DNA from: an uncultured Clostridia bacterium
GTDB taxonomy: Bacteria; Bacillota; Clostridia; Lachnospirales; Lachnospiraceae
Assembly (NCBI GenBank): GCA_946623485.1
Contig: CAMORF010000024.1
Location: 1 to 12,637, forward strand
DNA: 12,637 bases
Direction of reading: 5' to 3'
Of the stretch, positions 5,355 to 12,562 are shown in pieces; within the stretch, counting starts at the first letter, position 1; every line of letters starts with the position of its first letter. Made by a program: the position numbers and the translations under genes. Under the pieces are notes generated by a model. That model saw nothing but the letters and a program-made list of their open reading frames with translations. It searched no databases and had not been told where the DNA came from.

Positions 5355-6827
5355 ATGATCACGAATGATAAAGGCCTTGTGGAACTGAAGCATCATGTCA
5401 TCCGGGAGGTTTGCCGTATGGCTTGGGATGGCATTCTCAATCATGAAGAGCGGGAGCGCGTCGTATATAACATGAGCCCCGGCCCGAAACCGACTTACCG
5501 GTGCTGTGTCTATAAAGAACGGGAAATCATCCGGGGCAGGATCCGCCTGGCGATGGGAATGAATCCGGACGTGAACAAGCCGACGAAAAATGTGGTCGCT
5601 GTCATACCCGCAGCCTGCGATGACTGCCCGATCCAGGATCATATGGTCACGGACAGCTGCAGGTTTTGCCTTGGAAAAGCCTGCCTCAATGCCTGCCGTT
5701 TCGGCGCGATCTCGCCGGGTGACACTAAGATGAAGATCGATCCGAATAAGTGTAAATCCTGCGGCCAGTGCGCGAAAGCATGCCCGTTTGGCGCGATCAT
5801 CCATAGCCAGCGCCCCTGCAAAAGATCCTGCCCTGCAGGCGCGATTTCCTATGATGAGAATGGCCTGTGCATGATTGATGAGGAAAAATGCATTCATTGC
5901 GGCCACTGCATCCATGCATGCCCGTTCGGCGCAATCGGCTCCAAGATCTATGTGGTTGACATCATTCACGCAATCCAGGAAGGAAAACGGGTCATCGCCA
6001 TGTGCGCTCCGGCTACGGAGGGACAGTTCGGGAAAGAGATCGGCATGGCATCCGTCCGGGCCGCACTGAAAAAAATCGGTTTTGCCGACATGGTCGAGGT
6101 CGGCCTTGGGGGAGACATGACCGCTGCATGGGAAGCGAAGGAGTGGATCGAGGCGAGAAAAGAAGGCCGCAAGATGACCACCTCCTGCTGCCCGGCATTC
6201 ATTTCCCTCATGCATCACCATTTCCCGCAGCAGTATGAGGAAAATAAATCCATGACGGTATCGCCGATGGTTGCTGTGTCCCGTTACCTGAAATCACAGG
6301 ATCCGGATTGCGTGACGGTTTTCATCGGGCCGTGTATTGCCAAAAAGGGAGAGACCCTGAATGAGAACATAGTGGATAACGCAGATTACGCGATGACATA
6401 TGGGGAGATGGTCGCGCTTCTGGATTCAAAGCAGGTGGAAATCACCCCGGTTAAGGAGGATTATCAGGAAGCCTCTCTCTATGGGAAGCGCTTTGCAGGA
6501 TCCGGCGGAGTGGCCAGCGCGGTCCTGGAAGCCATGCAGGAGATGGGAGAAGATACTTCGGACATTACCCTGGCCAGGTGCGCAGGCGGGGATGAGTGCC
6601 GCAAAGCCCTCCTGCTGCTGCGGAGCGGAAAACTGAAGGAGGACTTTATCGAAGGAATGATCTGCCCCGGCGGATGCGTCGGGGGACCATCCAAACACCA
6701 GACAGAGTCCATCGTGGAACGGGACCGCAGTACGCTGCTTTCTGCGGCAGACGGGCGCGGAATCCTGGAAAACCTGAAACGATATCCCATGGATCAGTTC
6801 TCCATGTTCCGGGACGGACATAAATGA
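5355..6827 (+). CDS. Monomeric [FeFe] hydrogenase, group B-like
   Basis: Cytoplasmic iron-only hydrogenase, 490 aa, expected to make or oxidise H2 with a ferredoxin-type electron partner. The N-terminal half is cysteine-rich: C88/C91, C102/C105/C110/C114, a 4Fe-4S motif C133-C136-C139-C143, C155/C159, and a second 4Fe-4S motif C179-C182-C185-C189. The three H-cluster motifs are present in the group B form: TSCCPAF (276-282), GPCIAKKGE (325-333) and GMICPGGCVGGP (434-445). By analogy with clostridial hydrogenase CpI, the H-cluster ligands are C279, C327, C437 and C441, with C278 as the proton-transfer cysteine. The ATG at 5355 is chosen because GAGGGG lies 8 nt upstream and no standard start codon exists further up before the in-frame TGA at 5226. 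It appears to be a single-gene unit. Its physiological direction and partner cannot be deduced here, and maturases are not in the window. Confidence 0.9.
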   Translation: MITNDKGLVELKHHVIREVCRMAWDGILNHEERERVVYNMSPGPKPTYRCCVYKEREIIRGRIRLAMGMNPDVNKPTKNVVAVIPAACDDCPIQDHMVTDSCRFCLGKACLNACRFGAISPGDTKMKIDPNKCKSCGQCAKACPFGAIIHSQRPCKRSCPAGAISYDENGLCMIDEEKCIHCGHCIHACPFGAIGSKIYVVDIIHAIQEGKRVIAMCAPATEGQFGKEIGMASVRAALKKIGFADMVEVGLGGDMTAAWEAKEWIEARKEGRKMTTSCCPAFISLMHHHFPQQYEENKSMTVSPMVAVSRYLKSQDPDCVTVFIGPCIAKKGETLNENIVDNADYAMTYGEMVALLDSKQVEITPVKEDYQEASLYGKRFAGSGGVASAVLEAMQEMGEDTSDITLARCAGGDECRKALLLLRSGKLKEDFIEGMICPGGCVGGPSKHQTESIVERDRSTLLSAADGRGILENLKRYPMDQFSMFRDGHK

Positions 6828-6884
6828 GATCCGGAACACCCCGGAACTGTCTGACAGACCTGGAACTGATTTTATACATTTTAA

Positions 6885-6913
6885 TTGCACTCTGCTGTTT
6901 TATCGTGTATGAT
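6885..6913 (+). promoter_or_regulatory. Promoter of the amino acid ABC transporter operon
   Basis: TTGCAC (6885-6890), a 17-bp spacer and TATGAT (6908-6913, 5 of 6 consensus) form a good sigma-A promoter. The -35 hexamer and spacer length are the same as for the rpsB promoter. The predicted transcript starts near 6920 and has a leader of about 135 nt before the permease gene. Confidence 0.65.
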
Positions 6914-6919
6914 AACGGT

Positions 6920-7056
6920 TGCCGCAGCAGGTGGCTGAAGAAAGGATCCGGTGTACCGGCGCCGCTGGCGCGTTATAGCCTGGGATCCTTAGACGGAAAA
7001 TAGATTCGTTTTGTGCCGGAAGGTCCGAAACGGAAGGCATAGTATTGGAGCATTCG
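6920..7056 (+). promoter_or_regulatory. Structured leader of the amino acid transporter operon, unrecognised
   Basis: Three stem-loops can be drawn. A small one pairs CAGC (6926-6929) with GCTG (6934-6937). A long-range 8-bp stem AAGGATCC (6942-6949) with GGATCCTT (6983-6990) encloses an inner GCGCC/GGCGC hairpin (6959-6971). A third runs from 7005 to 7035 with a bulge, a mismatch and a GGAA tetraloop (7018-7021), and its 3' arm reaches the GGAAGG at 7032-7037 close to the start codon. It does not match the T-box, S-box, lysine, TPP or glycine riboswitch sequences I know. There is no clear terminator, so control, if any, would more likely be at translation. Confidence 0.45.
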
Positions 7057-7725
7057 ATGAGTGAACGGCTGATTGGCATACTGGTTGATTCTTTCCCTAA
7101 GATCCTGATTCCGGGCCTGATGTATACGATTCCTCTGACAGCGATTTCTTTTGCAATCGCGTTGGTGATCGCGATCCTGGTTGCCCTGGTACAGTTCATG
7201 AACATCAAAGGGCTCCGGCAGGCAGCAAGGTTTTATATCTGGGTGATCCGGGGCACGCCTCTCCTGGTACAGCTCTATGTTGTATTCTATGGATTGGGCC
7301 AGCTGGGACTGCTCCTCCCGCCATTCCTGGCGGGGATTATCGCGCTGTCCGTCAATGAAGGCGCTTATTGCGCCGAGACGGTGCGCGCGGCACTGGAATC
7401 CGTCCCGAAGGGCCAGATGGAGGCCGGGGAATGTGTCGGGATGAGTTATATGCAGACGATGCGGCGCATTATCCTGCCGCAGGCAATGCGGACCGCGTTC
7501 CCGCCCCTTTCCAATTCCCTGATCAGCATGCTCAAAGACACCTCCCTGGTTGCCAATATCACGGTAGCGGAGATGTTCATGGCAGCGCAGCGGATTGTGG
7601 CCAGGACGTATGAGCCGCTGGCCATTTACATCGAAGTAGGCGTAATCTATCTGCTGTTTTCAACCCTTCTGACTTTCCTGCAGCGCAAAGGCGAGAAGGC
7701 GTTGAATACTTATGAGTTCAGGTGA
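7057..7725 (+). CDS. Polar amino acid ABC transporter permease (HisM/GlnP family)
   Basis: Inner-membrane permease of an amino acid importer, 222 aa. It has hydrophobic segments at about 18-48, 62-82, 86-102, 148-175 and 188-208. The family motif RGTPLLVQL is at 65-73, the EAA loop that docks on the ATPase is at about 122-141 (EAGECVGMSYMQTMRRIILPQ split around G128), and KDTSLV follows at 160-165. The ATG at 7057 is preferred because the TTGGAGC just upstream places GGAG 6 nt before it, and the same TTGGAGC serves the next gene. A TTG at 7045, with GGAAGG 7 nt upstream, is a possible alternative that adds four residues. The ATPase and binding protein follow in the same operon. Specificity is discussed under the binding protein. 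Confidence 0.93.
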   Translation: MSERLIGILVDSFPKILIPGLMYTIPLTAISFAIALVIAILVALVQFMNIKGLRQAARFYIWVIRGTPLLVQLYVVFYGLGQLGLLLPPFLAGIIALSVNEGAYCAETVRAALESVPKGQMEAGECVGMSYMQTMRRIILPQAMRTAFPPLSNSLISMLKDTSLVANITVAEMFMAAQRIVARTYEPLAIYIEVGVIYLLFSTLLTFLQRKGEKALNTYEFR

Positions 7726-7834
7726 AGGGATGTTGATGGCTTGAAGCGGAAAAACCGGAATCGACTTCTGGCCGGTTACATTTGATCACAAAACGAAAAC
7801 GAATCACATTGTAAGGAACAACGTTGGAGCAAAG

Positions 7835-8587
7835 ATGAAGGTACTGGAAGTTCAGCATGTGAAAAAAGCTTTCGACGGGCCTGATATTCTGAAGGATGTC
7901 AGCCTGAGCGTTGAGAGCGGAGACGTGATTGCGATCCTGGGACCCAGCGGATCGGGAAAGACAACCTTTTTGCGCTGCATCAATTTCCTGGAAAAGGCTG
8001 ATGAGGGTACGATGTGGTTTGCAGGGAAAACATATCAGCTCCCCCGGATCACCCGGCGTGACATCTCCGCCATCCGGATGCGGACGGGATTTGTGTTCCA
8101 GAACTATAACCTGTTCCGCAACAAGACAGCGCTCCAGAACGTGACAGAAGGCCTTATTGTCGCAAGGCACATGGACAGAGAGGAAGCGGAACAGATCGCG
8201 CTGGAACAGCTGCGCAGGGTTGATATGATCGACAGAAAGGATCATTTCCCAAGCCAGCTTTCAGGCGGGCAGCAGCAGCGGGTTGCCATCGCAAGGGCAA
8301 TGGCAACGGATCCGGAGATTATCTACTTTGATGAGCCGACAAGCGCGCTGGACCCGGAACTGATCGGGGAGGTGCTCAGCGTGATGCGTGACCTGGCGTC
8401 CCAGGGGATGACCATGGTGGTCGTGACACATGAGATGAGTTTTGCAAGGAATGTCTCAAACCGCGCAATTCTTATGGAAGATGGCGTGATTGTGGAAGAG
8501 GCGCCGACATCAGAGTTTTTCAACAATCCGAAAGCAGACCGGACAAAAGCCTTCCTGCGCATGCTGTCAAGCTACAATGAGGGCTGA
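7835..8587 (+). CDS. Polar amino acid ABC transporter ATP-binding protein
   Basis: The ATPase subunit that drives the importer, 250 aa, peripheral on the cytoplasmic face. All nucleotide-binding motifs are intact: Walker A GPSGSGKT (36-43), Q-loop Q89, signature LSGGQ (142-146), Walker B IIYFDE (162-167) followed by the D-loop SALD, and the switch histidine H199. The segment LFRNKTALQNVTEGLI (93-108) resembles the GlnQ/TcyN-type ATPases of amino acid uptake. The ATG at 7835 has TTGGAGC with GGAG 5 nt upstream. A 109-bp spacer separates it from the permease; that spacer can fold into an AACCGG/CCGGTT hairpin but shows no terminator, so the genes are probably co-transcribed. Confidence 0.95.
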   Translation: MKVLEVQHVKKAFDGPDILKDVSLSVESGDVIAILGPSGSGKTTFLRCINFLEKADEGTMWFAGKTYQLPRITRRDISAIRMRTGFVFQNYNLFRNKTALQNVTEGLIVARHMDREEAEQIALEQLRRVDMIDRKDHFPSQLSGGQQQRVAIARAMATDPEIIYFDEPTSALDPELIGEVLSVMRDLASQGMTMVVVTHEMSFARNVSNRAILMEDGVIVEEAPTSEFFNNPKADRTKAFLRMLSSYNEG

Positions 8588-8588
8588 A

Positions 8589-8645
8589 CCCGGTAAACAG
8601 GCAGGCCGGGAAAGCCGGAGGAAGGGAAGAAAAGGAGGTTAGGAA
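8589..8645 (+). promoter_or_regulatory. Intercistronic hairpin and strong ribosome binding site of the binding-protein gene
   Basis: CCCGG (8589-8593) and CCGGG (8606-8610) can pair just after the ATPase stop. The Shine-Dalgarno AAAGGAGG (8631-8638), 7 nt before the ATG, is the strongest in the operon. Binding proteins are usually made in excess over the membrane parts, and this arrangement would fit that; the stabilising role of the hairpin is an inference. Confidence 0.5.
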
Positions 8646-9488
8646 ATGAGAAAGCAGTTTATGGCAGCCGCAGCCGCGGCTGCGGTTACATTAGGAGTGT
8701 TCGGAACATCTTTCGCCTTTGCGGACGAAACGGAGCGTGGGGAACGTGATTTCGCTTCTATGACCGACGGAACGGATCAGCTTGGGCGGATTCTCGAAGA
8801 GGGAGAGATTAAGATCGCGATGGAGGGAACCTGGGAGCCCTGGACTTATCATGATGAGGAGGATGCGCTGGTCGGATATGATGTCGAGGTCGGCCAGGCA
8901 ATCGCAGACGCCCTTGGGGTTAAGGCGGATTTCATTGAAGGAAAATGGGATGGCCTGTTCGCCGGGCTGGATGCCGGCAGATATGACATGGTTATCAACG
9001 GAGTGGATGTGACCGAAGAACGGTCGGAAAAATATGATTTTTCGGATCCGTATGTGTATATCCACACGGCGATCATCGTAGCGGATGACAACGACAGCAT
9101 CAAATCCTTCGAGGATCTGAAGGGGGTCAGCACTGCCAATACGATCTCCAGCTATTATGCGATCCTGGCGGAAGAATATGGCGCCGAGGTCACGGGGGTA
9201 GACGACCTGAACCAGACCATCGAGCTGCTCCTGCAGGGCCGCATCGAAGCGACCTTGAACGCGGAAGTGACTTTCTCCGATTATATGAGGGAACATCCGG
9301 ACGCAAAGATCAAGATAGCAGCGCTTTCGGATGACGCAAACCATGTCGCGATCCCGTTTGTCAAGGGAGAGGACTCAGCCTCCCTGAGAGAGGCAGTAAA
9401 CCAGATCCTGGCAGACATGAAGGAATCCGGTGAGCTGGCAGAACTGTCTGAGAAATACTTTGGAACCGACATGACGCAGGGAGAATAA
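8646..9488 (+). CDS. Amino acid ABC transporter substrate-binding protein (family 3), cystine-like
   Basis: Extracytoplasmic solute-binding protein, 280 aa. Residues 1-26 form a signal peptide with an Ala-rich core and a type I cleavage site AFA|DE after A26. The family 3 signature GYDVEVGQAIADAL is at 77-90. The stretches GTWEPWTYHD (61-70), WDGLFAGLDAGRYD (101-114) and EERSEKYDFSDPY (124-136) resemble cystine-binding proteins of the TcyA/TcyJ kind, so cystine or a related amino acid is a reasonable but unproven ligand. Oddly, the protein has no cysteine anywhere, hence no lipobox, whereas binding proteins of monoderm Firmicutes are normally lipoproteins. It is last in the operon with the permease and ATPase. 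No convincing terminator follows immediately. Confidence 0.93.
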   Translation: MRKQFMAAAAAAAVTLGVFGTSFAFADETERGERDFASMTDGTDQLGRILEEGEIKIAMEGTWEPWTYHDEEDALVGYDVEVGQAIADALGVKADFIEGKWDGLFAGLDAGRYDMVINGVDVTEERSEKYDFSDPYVYIHTAIIVADDNDSIKSFEDLKGVSTANTISSYYAILAEEYGAEVTGVDDLNQTIELLLQGRIEATLNAEVTFSDYMREHPDAKIKIAALSDDANHVAIPFVKGEDSASLREAVNQILADMKESGELAELSEKYFGTDMTQGE

Positions 9489-9565
9489 AGATCCGGCGCA
9501 CCTTTGCCCGATGCCAGGAACGTTCATGCGTGCTGACCTGGGGGGATCGTTTCCACAAATTAAGA

Positions 9566-9579
9566 AAACCGAAAGGTTT
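9566..9579 (+). other. Small GNRA hairpin downstream of the binding-protein gene
   Basis: AAACC (9566-9570), the tetraloop GAAA (9571-9574) and GGTTT (9575-9579) form a compact stable hairpin in the 197-bp gap. It has no T tract, so it is not a standard terminator. It might mark a processed 3' end. Confidence 0.35.
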
Positions 9580-9594
9580 GCCGCCGATTCGACC

Positions 9595-9623
9595 GTGACA
9601 GAATGGCCTGAATGCGTTATAGT
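9595..9623 (+). promoter_or_regulatory. Promoter of the Ig-like protein / glgA unit
   Basis: GTGACA (9595-9600), a 17-bp spacer and TATAGT (9618-9623) match the sigma-A consensus at 5 of 6 positions in each box. It lies 63 bp before the start of the secreted Ig-like protein, with a predicted transcription start near 9630. Confidence 0.6.
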
Positions 9624-9634
9624 TATTTTCAGAA

Positions 9635-9662
9635 GCGCCGGTCAGGCGCAGAAGGTTTTTTT
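9635..9662 (+). terminator. Weak hairpin with T7 tract ahead of the Ig-like gene
   Basis: GCGCC (9635-9639) pairs with GGCGC (9645-9649) around the loop GGTCA. After six further bases comes a run of seven T (9656-9662). It could terminate transcripts reading through from the binding-protein gene. Because it also lies just downstream of the predicted promoter start, it may instead act as a leader attenuator. The gap between stem and T run makes it a weak call. Confidence 0.35.
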
Positions 9663-9685
9663 GTTATGGAAGGAAGGTATGAATT

Positions 9686-11062
9686 ATGAAGAAGCTGTGC
9701 AGAAGGGTTCTGCTGCTCTCGGTGATGTTTGTCCTGCTTATGGCGGTACATGCACTGGCTGATTCCAGAGTATATTCCGCCAGGACGATCACATTTCCGA
9801 ATGCGAATGGGAATGCAGGCTGGTCAAACCAGTTTACCGTATCGGTGAAGACGAATATTGAGGTGTCGGTAAAGCTTTCCGGCATCACGAATCCGGGCAC
9901 GAACTACACTTATCAGCTCAGCAGCGGCAGCCAGACCAGTGATGCTTATAACATCAATCATAAAGTCACCTTTTTGCTGGAGAACGTCAAAACGCATGAA
10001 AAGTACTATCTGACGGATATCGATTATCCCGCTTTGGAGTATTCTGTCCATATGACGGTGCCGGCAGGAACGTATTCCCTTGGCGTATACTATAAAGGAA
10101 CCTTTGCTTCCAACTATGCGAAGGGCTTTACGCTGTACTTTAACGTGAAGGGCAACTCCGGGATTAAGATTCCGGATACGATTGAGATCATGGCCGGAAC
10201 AACGGAGGTCGTAACGGTATCCCAGGAGAATGTAACCGGTGGCTTTGTTCCGGTTGCCAGCTATGCTTCCTCAGACGAAAGCGTGGCGAAGGTTGTCAAG
10301 GTCAATAACAATGTCACTCCTCCCCAGATCACCGTGGAGGGCATTACGGCGAACAAGACTGCGGTGATTACCGTTATCGGAACGGATAATTCTACGGACC
10401 AGATGACGGTAAAGGTTGTACCTTATGTCGCGAGCCCTACGCTTCTTTATACGGATCTTTCCCTGAGCTATGGCGAGATCGTGATCAATGAAGTGCTGAA
10501 TACCGATGCGGCCGTGAAGTGGACGTCCTCTAATCCGTCTGTCGTCAAGGTGAGCAATTCGGGAAAGATGACTGCTGTCGGCTCCGGCACTGCGACAGTG
10601 ACGGCGGCGACAACGGTAAACAACAAGACGTATTCCTTGAATTGCAAGGTTGAGGTGATGAGCTCGGATCCGGAATTTGTCATCCGGCTTGTAAGCATCA
10701 ATCCTGCCAAAAAGAGGGTGAAGATCAGTATCACCAATGACAGCGGCGTGCCTATGACGGTTTACAGTTCAGGCGGCAGGCTGCTCAATTTCCCGGATTA
10801 CCTGCAGATTCGTTCTTTGAAGATGAAGAACCAGACACAGATGACGATTCCGGATGGCGGAACGAAGAAGATTACGTTTACCATCCAGGGGAAGAAGGTT
10901 GCGGGGACGAAGTTTGATTTTGGTGTCAAAGTGAAGATCAAGATCGACGGACGGACTTATTTTGCACGTTGCTGCGCAGACGCGAATCTGGGACAATATA
11001 TCCTGAAGTCCAACCTGGCGAGCAACAACTGGCTGTTTACGCAGAAGAATGGTTCTGTTTGA
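9686..11062 (+). CDS. Secreted Ig-like (BIG2) domain protein, function unknown
   Basis: Exported protein of 458 aa. Residues 1-25 form a signal peptide (basic start, hydrophobic core, type I site ALA|DS). Residues about 26-155 are a beta-rich domain I do not recognise, resembling secreted beta-sandwich domains. Two bacterial Ig-like (BIG2) repeats follow, about 160-245 and 250-325; the second has the typical WTSSNPSVVKVSNSGKMTAV and GSGTATVTA pattern. Residues about 330-458 form a further beta-rich, Lys-rich domain with a C429-C430 pair. There is no LPxTG sorting signal or membrane anchor, so release or non-covalent wall binding is likely. The ATG at 9686 has AAGGAAGG (9670-9677) 8 nt upstream; an ATG at 9679 is out of frame. 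glgA starts 33 bp after the stop, suggesting co-transcription. Adhesion or wall roles are possible but not shown. Confidence 0.85.
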   Translation: MKKLCRRVLLLSVMFVLLMAVHALADSRVYSARTITFPNANGNAGWSNQFTVSVKTNIEVSVKLSGITNPGTNYTYQLSSGSQTSDAYNINHKVTFLLENVKTHEKYYLTDIDYPALEYSVHMTVPAGTYSLGVYYKGTFASNYAKGFTLYFNVKGNSGIKIPDTIEIMAGTTEVVTVSQENVTGGFVPVASYASSDESVAKVVKVNNNVTPPQITVEGITANKTAVITVIGTDNSTDQMTVKVVPYVASPTLLYTDLSLSYGEIVINEVLNTDAAVKWTSSNPSVVKVSNSGKMTAVGSGTATVTAATTVNNKTYSLNCKVEVMSSDPEFVIRLVSINPAKKRVKISITNDSGVPMTVYSSGGRLLNFPDYLQIRSLKMKNQTQMTIPDGGTKKITFTIQGKKVAGTKFDFGVKVKIKIDGRTYFARCCADANLGQYILKSNLASNNWLFTQKNGSV

Positions 11063-11095
11063 TCGATGCTTGCGTGTAAGAAGAAGGAATTATCC

Positions 11096-12541
11096 ATGAA
11101 GAAGATATTGTTTGCCGCTTCTGAGGGCGTGCCTTTCATTAAGACGGGAGGACTCGCGGATGTGGTAGGATCCCTGCCCGGTTGTTTTGACAAAGAACAG
11201 ACCGATGTAAGGGTGATCCTTCCCAAATATATGTGCATGCGTCAGGAATGGAAGGATCAGATGAAATATCTGACTCATTTCTATATGGATCTCTCCTGGA
11301 GAAGCCAGTACGTTGGTGTTCTGGAAGCGGCCAGCGAAGGTGTGACATTTTACTTCATTGATAATGAATATTATTTTTCCGGCGCAAAACCGTATGGTAA
11401 TATCTATCAGGACGTGGAAAAATATGCCTTCTTCTCCAAGGCTGTCCTCAGCGCGCTGCCGTTGATCGGTTTTCAGCCTGATATTATCCATTGCCATGAC
11501 TGGCAGACTGCGCTGATCCCGGTCTATCTGAAGGACAGGTTCCATGAAGGGGATTTTTTCCGGAACATCAAGACGGTTCTTTCCATCCATAACCTTAGGT
11601 TCCAGGGAGTCTGGGATGTCAAGACGGTCCAGGATATCACAGGCCTTGATCAGTCTTTCTTCACGCCTGATAAGCTGGAAGCATATGGGGATGCCAATTA
11701 CCTGAAGGGCGGGATTGTCTATGCGGACCGGGTAACGACTGTTTCTGAGACATACGCGAATGAGATTCAGACACCATTCTACGGGGAACGGCTTGACGGG
11801 CTGATGCGCGCCAGGAATAACGTCCTGACGGGGATTGTGAACGGAATCGACTATAAGGTGTATGATCCGGACACCGATCCGTTCGTGGAGTTTAACTTTA
11901 ATGTCAATACCTTCCGGAAGGAGAAGGTGAAAAACAAACAGGCGCTCCAGGCGGAGCTTGGCCTGGATCAGGATGACAGTAAGTTCCTGGTGGGCATCGT
12001 ATCCCGCCTGACGGATCAGAAGGGATTTGACCTGATTGCTTACATGATGGATGAGATCTGCCAGCAGGATCTCCAGCTCGTGGTTCTTGGTACTGGGGAA
12101 GAGCGTTACGAAAATATGTTCCGGCATTTTGCCTGGAAATACCAGGGAAAGGTTGCGGCCAATATCTACTATTCCGAAGCGATGAGCCATAAGATTTATG
12201 CGTCCTGTGACGCGTTTCTGATGCCCTCGCTCTTTGAACCCTGCGGCCTGTCTCAGCTCATGAGTCTCCGGTACGGCACGGTGCCGATTGTCCGGGAAAC
12301 CGGCGGTCTGAAGGATACGGTAATTCCCTATAATGAGTATGATTCGACAGGAACCGGGTTCTCATTTGCCAACTATAATGCCCATGAGATGCTCCATACC
12401 ATCCAGTATGCGATGGATGTATTCTACCACCACAAGGAGGAATGGAATAAGATCATAGACCGCGGCATGGCAATGGATTTTTCCTGGAATGCAAGCGCGA
12501 AAAAATACGAGAAGCTGTATGACGAGATGCTTCAGCCATAG
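11096..12541 (+). CDS. glgA: Glycogen synthase (ADP-glucose type, GT5)
   Basis: Cytoplasmic enzyme that transfers glucose from ADP-glucose to the non-reducing end of glycogen; 481 aa, normal for bacterial GlgA. Visible landmarks are the ADP-glucose-binding KTGGL (16-20) followed by ADVVGSLP, HDWQT (134-138), NGID (249-252), SRLTDQKG (303-310), and the C-terminal catalytic block FEPCGLSQ (380-387) with TGGLKDTV (402-409). The ATG at 11096 is chosen because AAGGA (11084-11088) lies 7 nt upstream and the family starts with MKKILFAASE. An upstream ATG at 11066 would add ten residues without homology. Other glycogen genes (glgC, glgD, glgP) are not in the window. The upstream neighbour is a secreted Ig-like protein, an unusual partner. 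The stop codon lies inside a small tandem duplication. Confidence 0.97.
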   Translation: MKKILFAASEGVPFIKTGGLADVVGSLPGCFDKEQTDVRVILPKYMCMRQEWKDQMKYLTHFYMDLSWRSQYVGVLEAASEGVTFYFIDNEYYFSGAKPYGNIYQDVEKYAFFSKAVLSALPLIGFQPDIIHCHDWQTALIPVYLKDRFHEGDFFRNIKTVLSIHNLRFQGVWDVKTVQDITGLDQSFFTPDKLEAYGDANYLKGGIVYADRVTTVSETYANEIQTPFYGERLDGLMRARNNVLTGIVNGIDYKVYDPDTDPFVEFNFNVNTFRKEKVKNKQALQAELGLDQDDSKFLVGIVSRLTDQKGFDLIAYMMDEICQQDLQLVVLGTGEERYENMFRHFAWKYQGKVAANIYYSEAMSHKIYASCDAFLMPSLFEPCGLSQLMSLRYGTVPIVRETGGLKDTVIPYNEYDSTGTGFSFANYNAHEMLHTIQYAMDVFYHHKEEWNKIIDRGMAMDFSWNASAKKYEKLYDEMLQP

Positions 12542-12562
12542 GATCGTTCAGCTATAGGATCG
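12531..12562. repeat. 16-bp tandem duplication across the glgA stop codon
   Basis: Copy one (12531-12546, TTCAGCCATAGGATCG) and copy two (12547-12562, TTCAGCTATAGGATCG) are adjacent and differ at one base. The first copy contains the glgA TAG stop (12539-12541). The rest of the window to 12637 is AT-rich non-coding sequence in which I see only a weak AACAGA/TCTGTT pairing and no clear terminator or promoter. Confidence 0.85.

Noticed and set aside
5030..5362. Minus-strand open frame with three hydrophobic SFCCSSVIL-type repeats
   Set aside because: The peptide repeat is a by-product of the 33-bp period of the DNA array, and the frame crosses the terminator stem. I see no independent evidence of translation.
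5124..6221. Long minus-strand open frame opposite the hydrogenase gene
   Set aside because: It runs antisense to a clearly conserved protein and through the repeat array, where it gives hydrophobic low-complexity repeats. It has no recognisable domain and is a shadow of the + strand codon pattern.
6828..6884. Terminator after the hydrogenase gene
   Set aside because: Only short stems (CCGG/CCGG, GTC/GAC) without a T tract are present, so no terminator can be called.
6942..6990. Transporter leader as a T-box or S-box
   Set aside because: The conserved T-box sequence and the S-box core sequences are absent, and no terminator follows the stems.
11090..12190. Long minus-strand open frame opposite glgA
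   Set aside because: It is antisense to conserved coding sequence, with no ribosome binding site or recognisable domain.
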